From the NCBI GenBank assembly GCA_015680685.1, contig MNCI01010139.1, positions 9,624-71,623 of the forward strand: a DNA stretch of 62,000 nucleotides, written 5' to 3'. The translations under genes and the position numbers were made by a program. The number at the start of each line of letters is the position of its first letter. Position 1 is the first letter of the stretch. Origin of the DNA: Gnetum montanum (lineage: Eukaryota; Streptophyta; Gnetopsida; Gnetales; Gnetaceae). The notes beneath the pieces were generated by a model that did not search any database, was not told the origin of the DNA, and worked only from the letters and a program-made list of their open reading frames with translations. Below are positions 23,040-34,773 of this stretch, piece by piece.

Positions 23040-25735
23040 CTTTGATCTAGTTACTTGCTATTTTTGTAAGCATGACATTTATGATATTTTTGTTTTGTCT
23101 TTGATGAAGCATGGTTTCTTTGGAAGGACTTGGTGTTATGGAAACTAAGGCTAGAGTCACTACCACATCTCTCTTAACTAGGTTAGATGAAGTCTCAGTC
23201 CTACCAACTCTCTCTGAACTTGTTCTAAAAAAGGGCATTTCTTCGTATTTATTGAGAGTATCCTCCAATTTTTTATTAATCACCCTTGTTTCATTATTTT
23301 TTTTAGGTTGAGTTGGTAGTTCATCTTACATTGGTGATGATTATAATGAAGGAAATAAATTAGGATGTTTTTGAGGATGTTGTATAGGTTGATGAGGAAC
23401 ATGCGATAGTTATTTAGCTCATGGAGTTTTGGGTATATCATATTCCATAAACTAGTAATGATAAGAGGTATAAGTAGAAGCACTTTGTGGTGAAATAGTT
23501 TATTGTACATATTACCCATATGGATCTTGTTATTTATAATTATTTTATTATCTTGATGGTGGCATCCTCCACAATTCTGGGTTTTGACACTACCAATGGT
23601 ATCATTCTTAATGTTGAAAATGAGCCACACTTGGATAATATGGCTATAATTGATAGGATTTTCTATAGCTAACTTTTAGATAAGGTGAAATTTTAGCTAT
23701 TTTATTTTGAATGCACTTTGGATTTAAAGCATATGATCCTAATTCCTAAAAGTGGTCATAATAGGGCAACATCCTTTTAGATGTTCATGTTAGTACAAAT
23801 CACATCCATCCTTAATTTTAGTTTTTAAACTTGTAACTTCTTCTTCAACTATAGATTTTCCTTTATATTTGTACTTGTTCCATTTTGTATCTCTCTTTTT
23901 CTTATTATTCTTTATTTTGGCTAATTCTTACTCTATCTTTTCCTATACTATCTTTAGTGTACATTTTTCAATCTTTATTATAATATCATGATAGACTTAT
24001 CAATTAGTTAGGTATTTCTATAAATGACTTCTTCCATAGGGTTTTTCTCATCTTTGGTTTCACAAATGTGGATGTCTCTCTTGTAGAGATAAGTATCCCT
24101 ATTATATTCCTTTGTAGATTCTTCTTTAGCAACTTGATGTTGTAGCCTTTATATACAATGAGCTTACATCTTGGATAACCTTCATTGGGCATAGAATTTA
24201 AGGATCTTTCTAGTTTTATTTTTTAAATCCATTAATTATATGTTTAAGTTATTTCTTCTGAGAAAATTCATGCCCTAGCTATTTATGTAGAAGCAAATAG
24301 TATCTACTCATAGTTACATCAAGGGATTCATGACCTCCTTTTCTCTATCCATGTATTTGTTTCCTCAAATTCTCTATTATTGAATATATTAAATATTTTT
24401 TGTTGAATATTTCTAACATCGTATTTCATCTATGAATAGAATATAGTTCTAGTGATTATTACCAGTTTTTTGCTTCATCAATGAGTGTTATTAGGGATCA
24501 CTTGAGTTTTTTTCACTTACTTTCAATGTTTTGAAGTGCACAAGCATCATGAAAAGCTTGAAGATGATGTTATGAACCAACATTATATCTCCCTTCAAGG
24601 TTTGTAATGTTATTCATATTGAGTTGCTTTATGCAATTGTTCCTCTAATGCCTTGTTAGAATATATACAACCTTACTGATACTTATCATGCTTTTCATGG
24701 CTAGTAGGGATTCTTCATGATTCTCAAGTGCATCTAGTATCTATTGTAATAGCGAAAGTCCCTTCAATGTTATTCTTCATTTCTTCTCTATATGTTTTTC
24801 TTCACCTTCATCATGATGTATGCCTCTACCTTGATACCTATCTTGATCTCTTCTTCTCTCTAAGAATTATATTGTAATTTCTACATGTAGCTTTATCTCC
24901 ATGTTACATTCATCTTCATCAAAATTTGTTGATGAGGGTCATGATGAGAAAGGAGGACTTGGAGAGTGGTTCCAACTTGCTCACCTTATATGGTCCCTTA
25001 ATTCTTTCATTTTGGATTTTCCAGAGATTCTAGGCCTTAGATTCCTTCTTGTTTTTGGGTTTGTCTCATCCCTTCTAGGGGTCTCTACTAAGGCTAAATG
25101 TAGTTTCTATTGTAAAAAATCTTCAATGTATAAGATAGATAGTTGAGAATTGGATTGATGATGGTGAGTCTTTTCAGCTTGATATATGACATTTTTCATT
25201 TTTGATGATAGTATTACATGGAATGCTCATTTAACCATTTCTTGTTCATACTTAGTCTTCATAATGACATCTATTTTAGCTTGGGATTTAGTTAGTTGAT
25301 AGGATCTAGTCATATTCTTGGTGACCTAGTAGCCTCCATGTGCGTGAAAAAGGCTAGATCTTAGTAGAGGAGCTTGGAGCATAAACAAAGCAGATTAGTC
25401 TAGTGATAATACAATGTCATTATATAAATATCTCTATTGAAATTATTCATATTGATGGAAAATAAGATCAATTATTGATAATATAAATTAGTATAAGCAT
25501 AGAAAATCCTTGTTTGCATTGGCCCATTCTAATTTTCTTCATCATAAGTTTTGTTATTCCTTCAATTATTAGTATTAGTATTCAGGAAATTCACTTTATG
25601 TATCAAAGCCATGTTCAATTAGTTAAGACTTAAGTATGTGTTTGAAAATATTACATCTCTTAAAAGATAGATCATAAAATATTAATACTAATACAACAAA
25701 CTTCTATGATATCAACGACCTATAATATTTTCACC
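23040..25735 (-). pseudogene. G1 gag remnant
   Basis: The position between primer site and protease, and one recognisable zinc-knuckle piece near 23800-23755 (CDLY, stop, HEHLKGCCPI), identify gag. The rest is stop-rich minus-strand sequence with Asn/Lys-rich short frames (23280-23630, 24004-24192). The N-terminal HPNEYVP motif seen in three other copies could not be found here. Confidence 0.5.
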
Positions 25736-25736
25736 A

Positions 25737-25754
25737 TTCTTGATAATAGTGCCA
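25737..25754 (-). other. Primer binding site of G1, strongly decayed
   Basis: The minus-strand reading TGGCACTATTATCAAGAA keeps 10 of 18 bases of the tRNA-Asp complement, and all eight differences are C-to-T or G-to-A. It lies one base from the LTR, as in the other copies, which is the main reason for accepting it. Confidence 0.6.
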
Positions 25755-25755
25755 A

Positions 25756-26610
25756 TGATAAGTAGTAAGAGTTCCCAACACCCAACCATACAAGTCATAA
25801 GTATACATGCGTTATTGGATCATAATTTGTGGATGGGATAATGTAGACTATAGCTTATTGATATGAAGTTCATGATTGTTTTCTTCTTATTGAAGTTAGT
25901 GGTAGTTAAAGCGTATGGTTTAAGCCATAGCAAGGTGTATGGTATATTAATGTGGTCATGATAATAAAGTAAAACATAGTAAATTAAATATTTATTATTA
26001 AATTTATTGAGTAAGAAATAGAAATAATATGCTAAGCTAGCCTAACAGTAATAAGAAATTAGTCCTAGCTCACTATACATTCCTTAGGGTAGTATAACCA
26101 TTGTTGGAATTATCAAGGAACTTGCTATTGGGTGAACTAAGTAAAGTTACTACTATGTTACTAGATAATAATATGTTGCACTTGAAACTAGTCATACTTA
26201 TTCTACCAAATTACTAGCATACATTACAAATGTAAATGACATGGAAATATAAATGTCAAGTAAATGTAAATGATAGTTGAATGTAAATTACATAAAAAAT
26301 AAATCTTAGCTAGCTAAAATGTTGTAATAGTTATAAATAATCTTGATCTTTGTTTCTGTTCATGAAGTTTATCCATGTATACTTCACTTGAATAAAGATG
26401 TCTTACAGTTTTTTACAACTATGCTACAGGTACTCACAACTAATTCTAACTTTTAAAAAATAAATTGTAAGAGTGGGGTAAGGTATTGACCAAAACATTA
26501 TTTCTCATTAGGACTAGTTGGTATTGATAGGTATGATCAAGTTGAGCTACATCATACCTATGACATCGTAGATTAAGCTACGATACCATAGTTGAAAAAT
26601 TTAGGTAGTT
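25756..26610 (-). repeat. 5' LTR of G1
   Basis: The left end TGATAAGTAGTAAGAG, CCAACCATACAAGTCATAAG and the inner block GAATAAAGATGTCTTACA followed by ATTCTAACTT match the LTRs at 43495 and 55761 in order and spacing. The right end is uncertain by some tens of bases because the TG/CA terminus is eroded. Confidence 0.65.
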
Positions 26611-26964
26611 TATCATAGTTCCAAAATTGAATGAAAACTCATAATCAAGTTACATAAAAGCTAGATAGAGTTAAAAACATATCCTTTGTCTTTCATCATT
26701 AATTGTCCATGTATCTAGGTATGTTGTCTACGTTTTCTAATCCATCTTCTAATTTTAATTAAAAAAGAAAGGGTTACAAAAACCCATTCATTTTTTTGTA
26801 ATAGAAACTTTCAAGTATAATGAGATCATAAAAGAAAATAACTAGGCATTATATCAAAATTTCCACCACTTATATGTCAAAAGTAAACATTCTTTCATTC
26901 CATTATATATTTTTAGAGTTTCATGCAAATCTAGAAACTTCAAAAAAGTAATCTAATGAATGAA
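26611..26964. repeat. Dispersed AT-rich repeat, related to 33595-33785
   Basis: Roughly 26685-26920 resembles 33595-33780: CATCATTAATTGTCCATGTA versus TATCATTAATTATCTACATA, later TTTCATTCCATTATAT versus TTTCATCCCATTATAT. Both copies lie to the left of a gypsy LTR end, at about 45 and 150 bp. Nature unknown. Confidence 0.55.
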
Positions 26965-27033
26965 TGATAAGAGTTTATAATATCTTACCATATAAGTCAC
27001 AAGCATACATGCATAACCAAATTGTAATCCAGG
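26965..27033 (-). repeat. Truncated LTR end fused to G2 integrase
   Basis: TGATAAGAG at 26965, then ACCATATAAGTCACAAGCAT and AATCCAGG copy the first 70 bases (plus coordinates) of the related LTRs. At about 27034 the sequence switches directly into integrase coding (HHDLKI on the minus strand), so at least the rest of the LTR and the end of pol are deleted. Confidence 0.65.
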
Positions 27034-27975
27034 GATTTTTAGGTCATGATGTTTTTTGTTATAGGCCTTGTGCAACTCGTTAGATGTTAAGAGTACTAAT
27101 CGATTTTCGTCCAACAGGTTAAGATTTATTAGTCTTTTTTTTTTGGCTAGAATTAGGTTAGGATTAAGGTCACAAGTTTTTGAAAGTGTACAAAGCTTAG
27201 ATTGAATAGGAAGTGTTGGTAATTTTCTGTACATAAGCTCATAGGGAGAAGAGTTGATAGAAAGTTTCTAGGTTGAGCGATAGGCCCAAAGGGCATTGTT
27301 GAGTTTTGTGCTCTAGTCCTTCCTATACTTGCTAATAGTTCTTGTTAGTATCTATGTGATTTCCCTATTAGTAACCTCAGCTTGACCATTAGCTTAGGTA
27401 TGGTAAGGTTTTATGGGTTTATGTTCAACCCCTAAGCATTGCATGAGCTTTCGAAAACTAGTGCTTGTAAAGTAAGTTCCATTATCAGAAATTAATGCAC
27501 GTTGTACACCAAAACTATTTACAACATTTTTTTATACAAATGAAGTAGCAGTAGAAGATATATAGTTGATCAAGGCTATTTCTTCTACCCACTTTGCACA
27601 ATAGTCAACAAAGACTATGATATATGCCATTTCATTTACCATGGATGTGATGGAACCCATGAAGTCAATGCCCCAAATGTCAAAGGGTTCTAATGGTTGA
27701 ATCCATTGTTTAGGTTCCTTCATTCGAGTAGTCATTCCACCATCTCATTGGCATCATTCACAAGAGTAGACATAATGGTAAGCATCCCTGAAGAGTGTTG
27801 GCCAATAGTACCCTACCATTAGGATTTTAATGGCTGTGCATCTCCTAACATAGTGTCCTCCACAAGAACCTTCATGAGCATCCTGGAGAATGCACAATTG
27901 ATTAACATCAGAGACACACCAATGAACCAAGGCATCGACACACACTTTGTAGAGGTGTCCATTGATCTTCATGAA
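27034..27975 (-). pseudogene. G2 integrase
   Basis: The H2C2 finger is open at 27754-27972 (NGHLYKVCVD, ILQDAHEGSCGGHY, GYYWPTLFRDAYHY), with His and Cys ligands partly kept. The core is open at 27532-27735: PFDIWGIDFMGSI carries the first catalytic Asp, then FVDYCAKWVEEI; the second Asp is in ISDNGTYF (about 27495) and the Glu in ANGQAEVTNREI (about 27395). Stops in this part are one TAA and three TAG. The C-terminus continues as YELMYRKLPTLPIQSKL and NLLDENRLVLLTSNE up to HHDLKI, after which LTR sequence follows abruptly. All three catalytic residues are present, although the frame is broken. Confidence 0.8.
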
Positions 27976-28199
27976 GTGCTTTACGTAGTGAAAAAACTAT
28001 TATTTCTTCTAATGGTCTAACCCTTGTGGCATCTCCTGAGTGAGAAGATAGATGAGAATGCCATTATACCATTGTGGCTCATTGGTCGTTTGTTCAGTTA
28101 TAGCCCTAGCAAAGAAGAGTTTATCAGGAAATGTATTAGATAATGGAATTTCTTCCTCTTTTTCATCCCATCACAACCAAGACAAGTGATCAATGATCA

Positions 28200-29450
28200 C
28201 ATTCTCAGTGCCATTTCAATCTACCATCGTAAGATTGAATTCTTGCAAGATCACCAGCCACCATATGATATAGGTCTTACCATAGGCTTGTTCATTAGGA
28301 AGAAGATGGCACTTTCGTCTATGTGGAAAAACACCTTATATCCAAGCACATAATACCTGAACTTCTCTATAGCAAACACTAACACCATCAATTCTTTTTC
28401 TATAGTGGTGTAGTTTAATTGTGCATCCACAATGCTTCAGTTGGCATGCTAGATGTAGTATGGATGTTTCTTGTTATCTAGTTTTGTTAGCATAGCTTCA
28501 AAAGAATAATTTGATACATTTTTCATAATATGAAATGGTTTGGACCATTCAAGTGCTTGTAGGATTGGAGTTTATACAAACTTCTCTTTCAATTACTGGA
28601 ATTCTTTCTAACATTCTATGGTCCAGACAAAGGATGCATCTTTCTTTGTTAGTTTTACCAATAGTTTTACAATCTTAGAGAAATTCTCTATGAATCATTG
28701 GTAGTAGCAAATATTTTCAAGGAATGATCAAAGATCTTTAATTTTTTCTAGTTGGTAGGTTATTTCTTGGATGACCCTTACTTTCTCAAGGTCTACCTCA
28801 ATTCCTTCTTACGCAATTCTATGCCCTAGTACAATGCCCTCCTGGATCATGAGGTGAATTTTTTGCCAATTAAGTTGCAAGTTGGTTTCAACACACTATT
28901 TTAACACTTTCTTAAGGTGGTCTAAAGCTTGCTCAAATGTAGCTCTATAGGTAGAGAAGTCATCCATGAAGACTTCTACACCACTACTGATCTACTATTG
29001 AAAAATGCTCAAGAGTAAGTGTTGAAATGTGGCAAGAGCATTGCAAAGACCAAATGGCATCTTGCAATATGAAAAAGTTCTTCAAGGACTCATGAATGTT
29101 GTTTTTGCTTGGTCCTCTGGCACAATTTGAATTTGGTTATGGCCACTATAACCATCTAGAAAGCTATAGTAGCAATTCCTAGATATTGTGTCGAGCACCT
29201 GATCAACAAATGGCAATGGAAAATGATCCTTAAATGTTACCATATTTTGTAGCCTAAAATCAATGCAAATCCAGCACTTGCCATCTTTATTTAGCATAAT
29301 CATGAGTGGACTAACCCACTCACTATCCAAAACGGGATAAATAAACCCCACTTTAAGAAGTTGCTTAATTTTCTCCTTAATTATTTTCTTCAATTGAGGA
29401 TTCAACCACCTCTATGGGTATCATTTTGGATTTATGGTTGGTTGGTGTAG
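28200..29450 (-). pseudogene. G2 reverse transcriptase and RNase H
   Basis: RT begins in the open frame 29082-29405: SEWVSPLMIMLNKDGKCWICIDFR-type wording, KDHFPLPFVDQVLD and YYSFLDGYSGHNQIQI with the first catalytic Asp. The catalytic box VEVFMDDFSTY (about 28975-28950) keeps both Asp residues. The thumb follows (GIVLGHRIA, stop, EGIEVDLEKVRVIQEI), then RNase H (HPYYI, LNYTTIEKELMVLVFAIEKFRYYVLGYKVFFH, near 28420-28300). Internal stops are scattered. This RT is catalytically intact by motif but not translatable as it stands. Confidence 0.8.
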
Positions 29451-29929
29451 ATGTGATGCTAGCATATCCTAGGATCAATCCTTGTGAGTTTAGGATATGA
29501 CCAAGAAAAAGCTACTAGCCATCTTTCAACTACTTTCAACAACACCTTTTTTTGTTCTAGAGCAAGTTTTGCATTGATTATAATTGCTTCTCATTATTCA
29601 AAAACACATATTTCATTCTAACAGGTAATGTTTTCAACTCAAGGGGCTCTTGTTTGAATTTGTGAGGAATTTCCAACTCTCCCCAATAAGTATCATCATT
29701 TGTATCATTAGAGAGTTGGTGATGAACTTACTCTAGTTCATCCATGCTTATGACATACACACATGTTAGGGTCTCATTGGTTCCATGCAAACTATGTTGC
29801 TTTCAAAATTAATAGTTTAGCCATTGGGTACCCTCCTATTTTGTGGCTGTTGTGTACTAACACCTTTTAATTTCTACTTTTGGTGCATACTGTTTGCATG
29901 TAGATAAAGATGCTTGCTATATAGCCCAA

Positions 29930-30260
29930 AGTTTTTGTACACAATTTCACTTGGTATCATTGTACGTGATGCATGGAACTCTCTTCTTGATCTTTGCAAA
30001 TCCATTTTCTTTAGATATTTCTAAGGAAAGATCTCTAATGGTCATTTTTGCATCAATAGTGATCAGCCATGCCATTCCCATAATGATTAGGAAATCCCCT
30101 TTGTAGTTCTCCACTTTGATTACTAGGAAATCAACAAGATAAGACCACCCAGAGATAGCGGTCATAATGTGTTCTACTAGTTCAAATGGAACAATGATGG
30201 ACTAGTTTTCCAATTCTAATCTTATGTTACTCTTCTTAAGAGGAGGTAGGCTCTAGGTAG
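29930..30260 (-). pseudogene. G2 protease region
   Basis: The open stretch 29947-30165 reads YLVDFLVIKVENYKGDFLII, then MAWLITIDAKMTIRDLSLEISKE. The same words recur in G3 (52664-52918) and faintly in G1. Position between gag and RT identifies it as the retropepsin region; the catalytic Asp-Ser/Thr-Gly is not clear. Confidence 0.6.
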
Positions 30261-30399
30261 TGTACATCTCATGAGATATTAAATTAACATTAGAACTTGA
30301 ATCAAGAAGAGCCTTACATGGTTCATTCCCAACAATTTGCAAGTAAGTTAGAGGACTTCAAGTATTAGCTAATTTCCTAAGAAGGTTTTATACATGGAT

Positions 30400-31623
30400 C
30401 CAGTCAGACACAGTGTGAGTAAGCATTATGGTATGGATCTTTGGCAGATTTTGGTTTGAAGGAGGCCTAAAGAAATTTCACATGGAGGAAGAGGCAGGAG
30501 CAGGGTTGTCAACTATAGGTATATGTAAGGGCTTAGGTGAATTATGAGGTCAAAAAAAGGTCTTTTCTTTGATCAATAGTTTGATCCCTCTGATTGATGA
30601 TTTAATTGTAGATTAATAGCCCTCAGAACATTACATTGTTGTGGTTGGGCTAGCAGTTCACCCTACATAGGTGGAGCAGGTTGTAGTTGTGCAATTGGAG
30701 GAGGAGTATCATGCAAGGCCAGGAGGAGAATAAGGGTAAGAGGTGGTATCTCTTCTTTCATGTGGTGAATGATCTTGGTAATAATTTGAAGGGTGGTGAT
30801 GAGGCTAGAAATTAGAAACATCACTGGAAGAGTCACACGAGGTCAAAGGTTTATAAACATGATAACCATATGGATTAGGCTATCGATAAGGGTATTGTTG
30901 CCTTGGTAGTGCCAGCGTCCATGATTATGGTTGCTACCACTATTGATACTATTCATATAGTTGTAGTGGAGCTCCACTTGGATAATATGGTTATTGTTGG
31001 TGAAACTACTTGAGATTACCTTGAGGATAAGATAACCTTTTGGATGTTTGTCTTTGTGTAAGTCATGGATGTAAGGCATAGAACCTAGACTCCTATAGCT
31101 GTGACAAAATGGGGCAAAATCCCTTAGGATGTTTATATTGATAGACATCACATCCATGATCATCATCTAATTCACTATCTACAACCTCTTCTAGTACAAT
31201 AGTCTTATCCTTACCTTTGTAATATGAACATTTAGCTTCCTTGTGCCTTCTGCGCTCATGCTCACTACTTTGTTCTTTAGATTCTTTAATGATTTTAAGA
31301 ATAGCTTGGAATCTATTATCTATTGAGCCCCTTAACTAATCAACCTTGGCTATAAGTTTAGATTAGAATTGTTGGAGTGGCAAGGTTTTCTTACGCACCC
31401 CCTCATCAAATATGGACTCATCCTCACTATTATAGAATCAAACCTCCCTCTTGCAAATGGAAGGACCATGATTGTACTCTTCTATACTTTCTCTTTTTCT
31501 TAGTTTGTCCTTCTCTTTAGCTTTGAAAATTAAATAATTGTAATGGATTTCATGACCTTTGTTAATGTAAGATGAGATGATTTTATTAATGAAGCTAAAA
31601 CTGAAATTTTTACTTACATCCAT
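30400..31623 (-). pseudogene. G2 gag (C-terminal part)
   Basis: The zinc-knuckle region is read near 31155-31090 as CDVYQYKHPKGFCPI, followed by the conserved SYPQGN segment toward 31010. Upstream on the minus strand 31438-31623 (INKGHEIHYNYLIFKAKEKD) is a charged gag segment. Homology ends at about 31630, so the N-terminal third is missing. Confidence 0.6.
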
Positions 31624-31630
31624 TGAGACT

Positions 31631-33594
31631 CTTTGGATCTATCAAACTTGTTTTAAAATTTTTATGCATTTTTAAAAAATTTATAACTTAGTGCTACCTA
31701 TTAAAATTTAATTTGGGATTACAAAGCTAAGACTCTTAATTTGTTATAAGATCTCTAAACACTTATTGAAAATTGAAACTAAAATTGAAGCTTTATTATC
31801 TTCAAAGACTGATATAATCTATTGGACATATATTATATTTTCATGAAAAGTAAAAATAGATTATACAAATTGATCAATCATAAATGGCAATAACAAAAAC
31901 AAATCATATAATCTTTTTGTCATAACATTATAACATTATCTCAAATAGGTAATCACAACATATGAAAGAAGCATATGCAAGTCATCCTTAAGGGATTTTG
32001 ACCCATACAACCTATTGGTATACTCTTCTCTGAGGAGTTAAATCCTTCTTCCACTTTTAGTTTTTAGATAATGCAAACATAAAAAAAGCTTGCTGATCGC
32101 ATTTTGATACTAGATTGAAATAGCAAATGAGAGATATTGAGCTTCTACTTTTATTTTATTAAATCTAATGTGATATTAATAAAATGTTTCTTATCTTCTA
32201 CATTAGATAATAACTATATTAAAACCTCTTTTTTAGTAACTAGTGAATATTATTAGGATTTTATGTAGGGACACCTCTTTTGATTACATTGTGCTTTTTT
32301 CTACAATTTATTTTTTGGGGTTTTCAGCTCTATAAAGACACCTTAGAAATCCATGAGATGCCTTGGTTGAGACTTGAGGTTTAACAAGAGACATCATGGA
32401 TATAGAGAAGATGTCTTAACCAAAGTGTAGTCCTATTAAAGGAGACATCTTGCACAAGATGTCTTAAATGTAGTGGAGATGTCTTGGAAATTGGCAAGAT
32501 GTCTTGGATACTAGGGAGAGATCTTGTCCTTAATGAAGACATCTTGTCCTTGAGGATGATATCTCCCCAACACCCCAAATTGATAGAAAGATGATTGGGA
32601 AGGATAGATGACATCTTGTTCAATCTGATGAAGCTCTAACATTGCATATTCAATGGTAAGCATCTAGGAAAAGCAAGATTCATGTGGGAAAAATGTAAAG
32701 AGTCATTTGACAAAGATTCTTATTGTTTTTGGATCTTTATAATCATGTTTTATATCCATGATTGATAGAAGAGGAAGAGTAGACAAGAAGCAACTAATAG
32801 AAAACTAAGGAGAGCTTCTGCAAAGCTTATGCCAAGGAGGAGACATCCTAAGACGTTGAGAAAGGTAAGAAGATAGTTGGGAGAGGGATTGCATATGTGT
32901 GGATTCATCTTTAGAGCCAAGTGTATGTGTGACCTTGGCCAAAACTCTTTATATCTTATGTTGGATTGTAGACCTATGTGTGAGATCTAATTTTGAGATT
33001 GAACCTTACTTTGAGGTCAATCTTGTGAGATTGCAAAGCATCAATATTTATAATAGTATGAGTGTATGAGAGAGAGTGTTGGATCCTTGGATTTAGTATT
33101 AGTCATATTGTAATCTTCTAATAAGATAATCAAAGATAAATAGTTTTCTTGTTTTCTAGCAAATAGTTTGTCTTTGCATAATATCTAGATTTAGTGGGTT
33201 GAAGGTGATTAATTAGTGGAATAAAATTTCTCTAGTATTTTATTGTAACTCTTCCCAAAAACATTCCATTTTTTCAAGCATTACATTTACAAAAAATACC
33301 AATGGCAGTCTCATGAACTATTAAAACCTACTTTAGAGAATTTTTCTTACCTTAAGACATGCAAGCTATGAGTGTATACAATGAATTGACATAACACTTT
33401 TTCTTCTAAAGGTAATAAGTCACATTCACATACTTACATTAAGTAAGGTGTTTGTATCTTTATCTTTAACACATTTGATGAGGAGCAATTAAATATCTTG
33501 CAGAATAAGGTTCAAATTGAACAAATATAAAAATTATTTAAAATAATGAAATTTTTTAATTTAAACTCATTAAGTTTAGGTTTGGATAAAAAAA
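31631..33594. other. Region without gene; carries a short-motif cluster
   Basis: No coding sequence was recognised. 32340-32625 contains the AAGATGTCTT cluster listed separately. 33000-33260 (GAGAGAGTGTTGGATCCTTGG, TGTAATCTTCTAATAAG, TTTTATTGTAACTCTTCCC) has the wording of a copia-type LTR end but no partner or coding part was found. Confidence 0.4.
32385..32625. repeat. Cluster of AAGATGTCTT/AAGACATCTT motifs
   Basis: About ten copies of the 8-10-mer AGACATCTT or its complement AGATGTCTT occur in 240 bp (about 32389, 32408, 32443, 32456, 32477, 32497, 32517, 32536, 32609), in both orientations and with uneven spacing. 32443-32464 is a perfect 10-bp inverted repeat with a 2-base centre. A further pair lies near 32840. 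Function unknown. Confidence 0.75.
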
Positions 33595-33928
33595 ACATGT
33601 ATTCTATCTTTTATCATTAATTATCTACATACCCAAGTGTGTTATCTACTATATCTAATATATATTATTATATTTATATAAAAGAAAATGTTAGGAAAGC
33701 TCATGCATTATTATCAAAACTCTAATTACACATATTTTAAAAGTAAATGTGCTTTCATCCCATTATATGTTTTCAATTTCTTCTCTATAATAAATTTTCA
33801 AATAGGTTGAACTCTACATATTAAGTTATCTTTCATGTTCTATTTATATAACTAAATTTTACTTTGATTAAACCATCTCTTTCCTTGAGGTCCTAAGTAT
33901 ATTTTAAGTAGATATATGTATACATGTT
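33595..33928. repeat. Dispersed AT-rich repeat next to the solo LTR
   Basis: The part 33595-33780 is the partner of 26685-26920. The remaining 150 bases up to the LTR are unique. No coding content. Confidence 0.5.
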
Positions 33929-34768
33929 TGATGAGTTGCAAGGTACCTCTGTGCCCAACCATATAAATCACTAAGGCTTTATGTGTAATCCAGTTGAATT
34001 CTATGGACCTATAGTTATCTAATGCACTAGCTCTTTTAGGAAGTGAAATGGGCGTTGAGAATGTTTGTTATCTTTCCAACTACACTTGTAAGGTTCAAGG
34101 GTATGGTTTAAGTGTAACTGAGATATATGATTTTTCTTACTTTATATTTTATGGATTTGGTCACCTATAACAAGAATGAAGAATAGAGGAATTTAAAATC
34201 TAATTCATCATTTCCTATCTAGCCAAACATAAGTAACTGCTCCACTTTCCTAGACACATATTGAACACATATAGTGCTACTGGGTTACCAAACATTAAGC
34301 GTTGCTAGGTTTCCAAATACTATATGAATGCTCGAAGTGGTTATGCTTGTGTTCATTACAACTAGAAATAAATTGCTTAATTCAAATGCATTAAAGTAAA
34401 GAGAAAGAAATTAAAATTCATTAAAGAAAGTATAAATCTATTCTCAATGCTACAAGGATTATCAAAAGAGTTCATTTTATTCCCATCACATTGTTGTGCT
34501 CAAGTACATTAGTGCTCGAACACAGAACCACACACACTTAGACTCCTTCTACGGGCACTCAAAAAATATTCTAACTCCAAGGAAAAGAAATGACAAAAGC
34601 TCCTCTACTTTGACTAAGAATGATGAAAAACTACTTGTGAAAACTAGAGCCTAGGCGTAGTATTTATAAGCCTGGAGTATACACTTCAACGTTGTATACG
34701 TGACGTCGCATCAAGACCTCAACATTGTGTATGCAATGTCATGACCCTTGTCAAAAAAATGTTCATCA
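33929..34768 (-). repeat. Solo LTR with perfect target-site duplication
   Basis: The 840-bp LTR begins TGATGAGTTGC and ends TTCATCA on the plus strand; orientation is minus because its TATA box reads on that strand. It is flanked by ATGTT at 33924-33928 and ATGTT at 34769-34773, a perfect 5-bp target duplication. No primer site or coding part adjoins it. It therefore arose by recombination between the two LTRs of one insertion. It resembles the LTR at 9697 in the GCAATGTCATGAC block. Confidence 0.9.
34661..34669 (-). promoter_or_regulatory. TATA box of the solo LTR
   Basis: TATTTATAA on the plus strand, TTATAAATA on the minus strand, about 100 bp from the LTR start, at the same place as in the other LTRs of the group. 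Confidence 0.55.
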
Positions 34769-34773
34769 ATGTT

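Larger units (their letters stand above)
19400..26610 (-). mobile_element. Gypsy element G1, minus strand, 3' LTR missing
   Basis: Read right to left: 5' LTR (25756-26610), primer site (25737-25754), gag, protease, RT, RNase H and integrase ending near 19560. The 3' LTR is not visible on the left, so the element is truncated there. It is more decayed than G2 and G3: stops and shifts occur every few dozen codons and the primer site is the least conserved. Confidence 0.75.
27034..31630 (-). mobile_element. Gypsy element G2, minus strand, both ends truncated
   Basis: Internal part of an element related to G1 and G3: gag (right), protease, RT, RNase H, integrase (left). It lacks the gag N-terminus, primer site, 5' LTR and nearly all of the 3' LTR. 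Its pol is the best preserved in the window, with the RT catalytic pair and the integrase triad still readable. Confidence 0.8.

Noticed and set aside
19400-31630. G1 and G2 as a tandem array sharing the LTR at 25756-26610
   Set aside because: G2 integrase is joined to its own separate LTR fragment at 26965-27033, with an unrelated repeat between, so the LTR is not shared.
32385-32625. CRISPR-like array
   Set aside because: Motifs are only 8-10 bases, in both orientations and unevenly spaced; the context is a plant nuclear genome.
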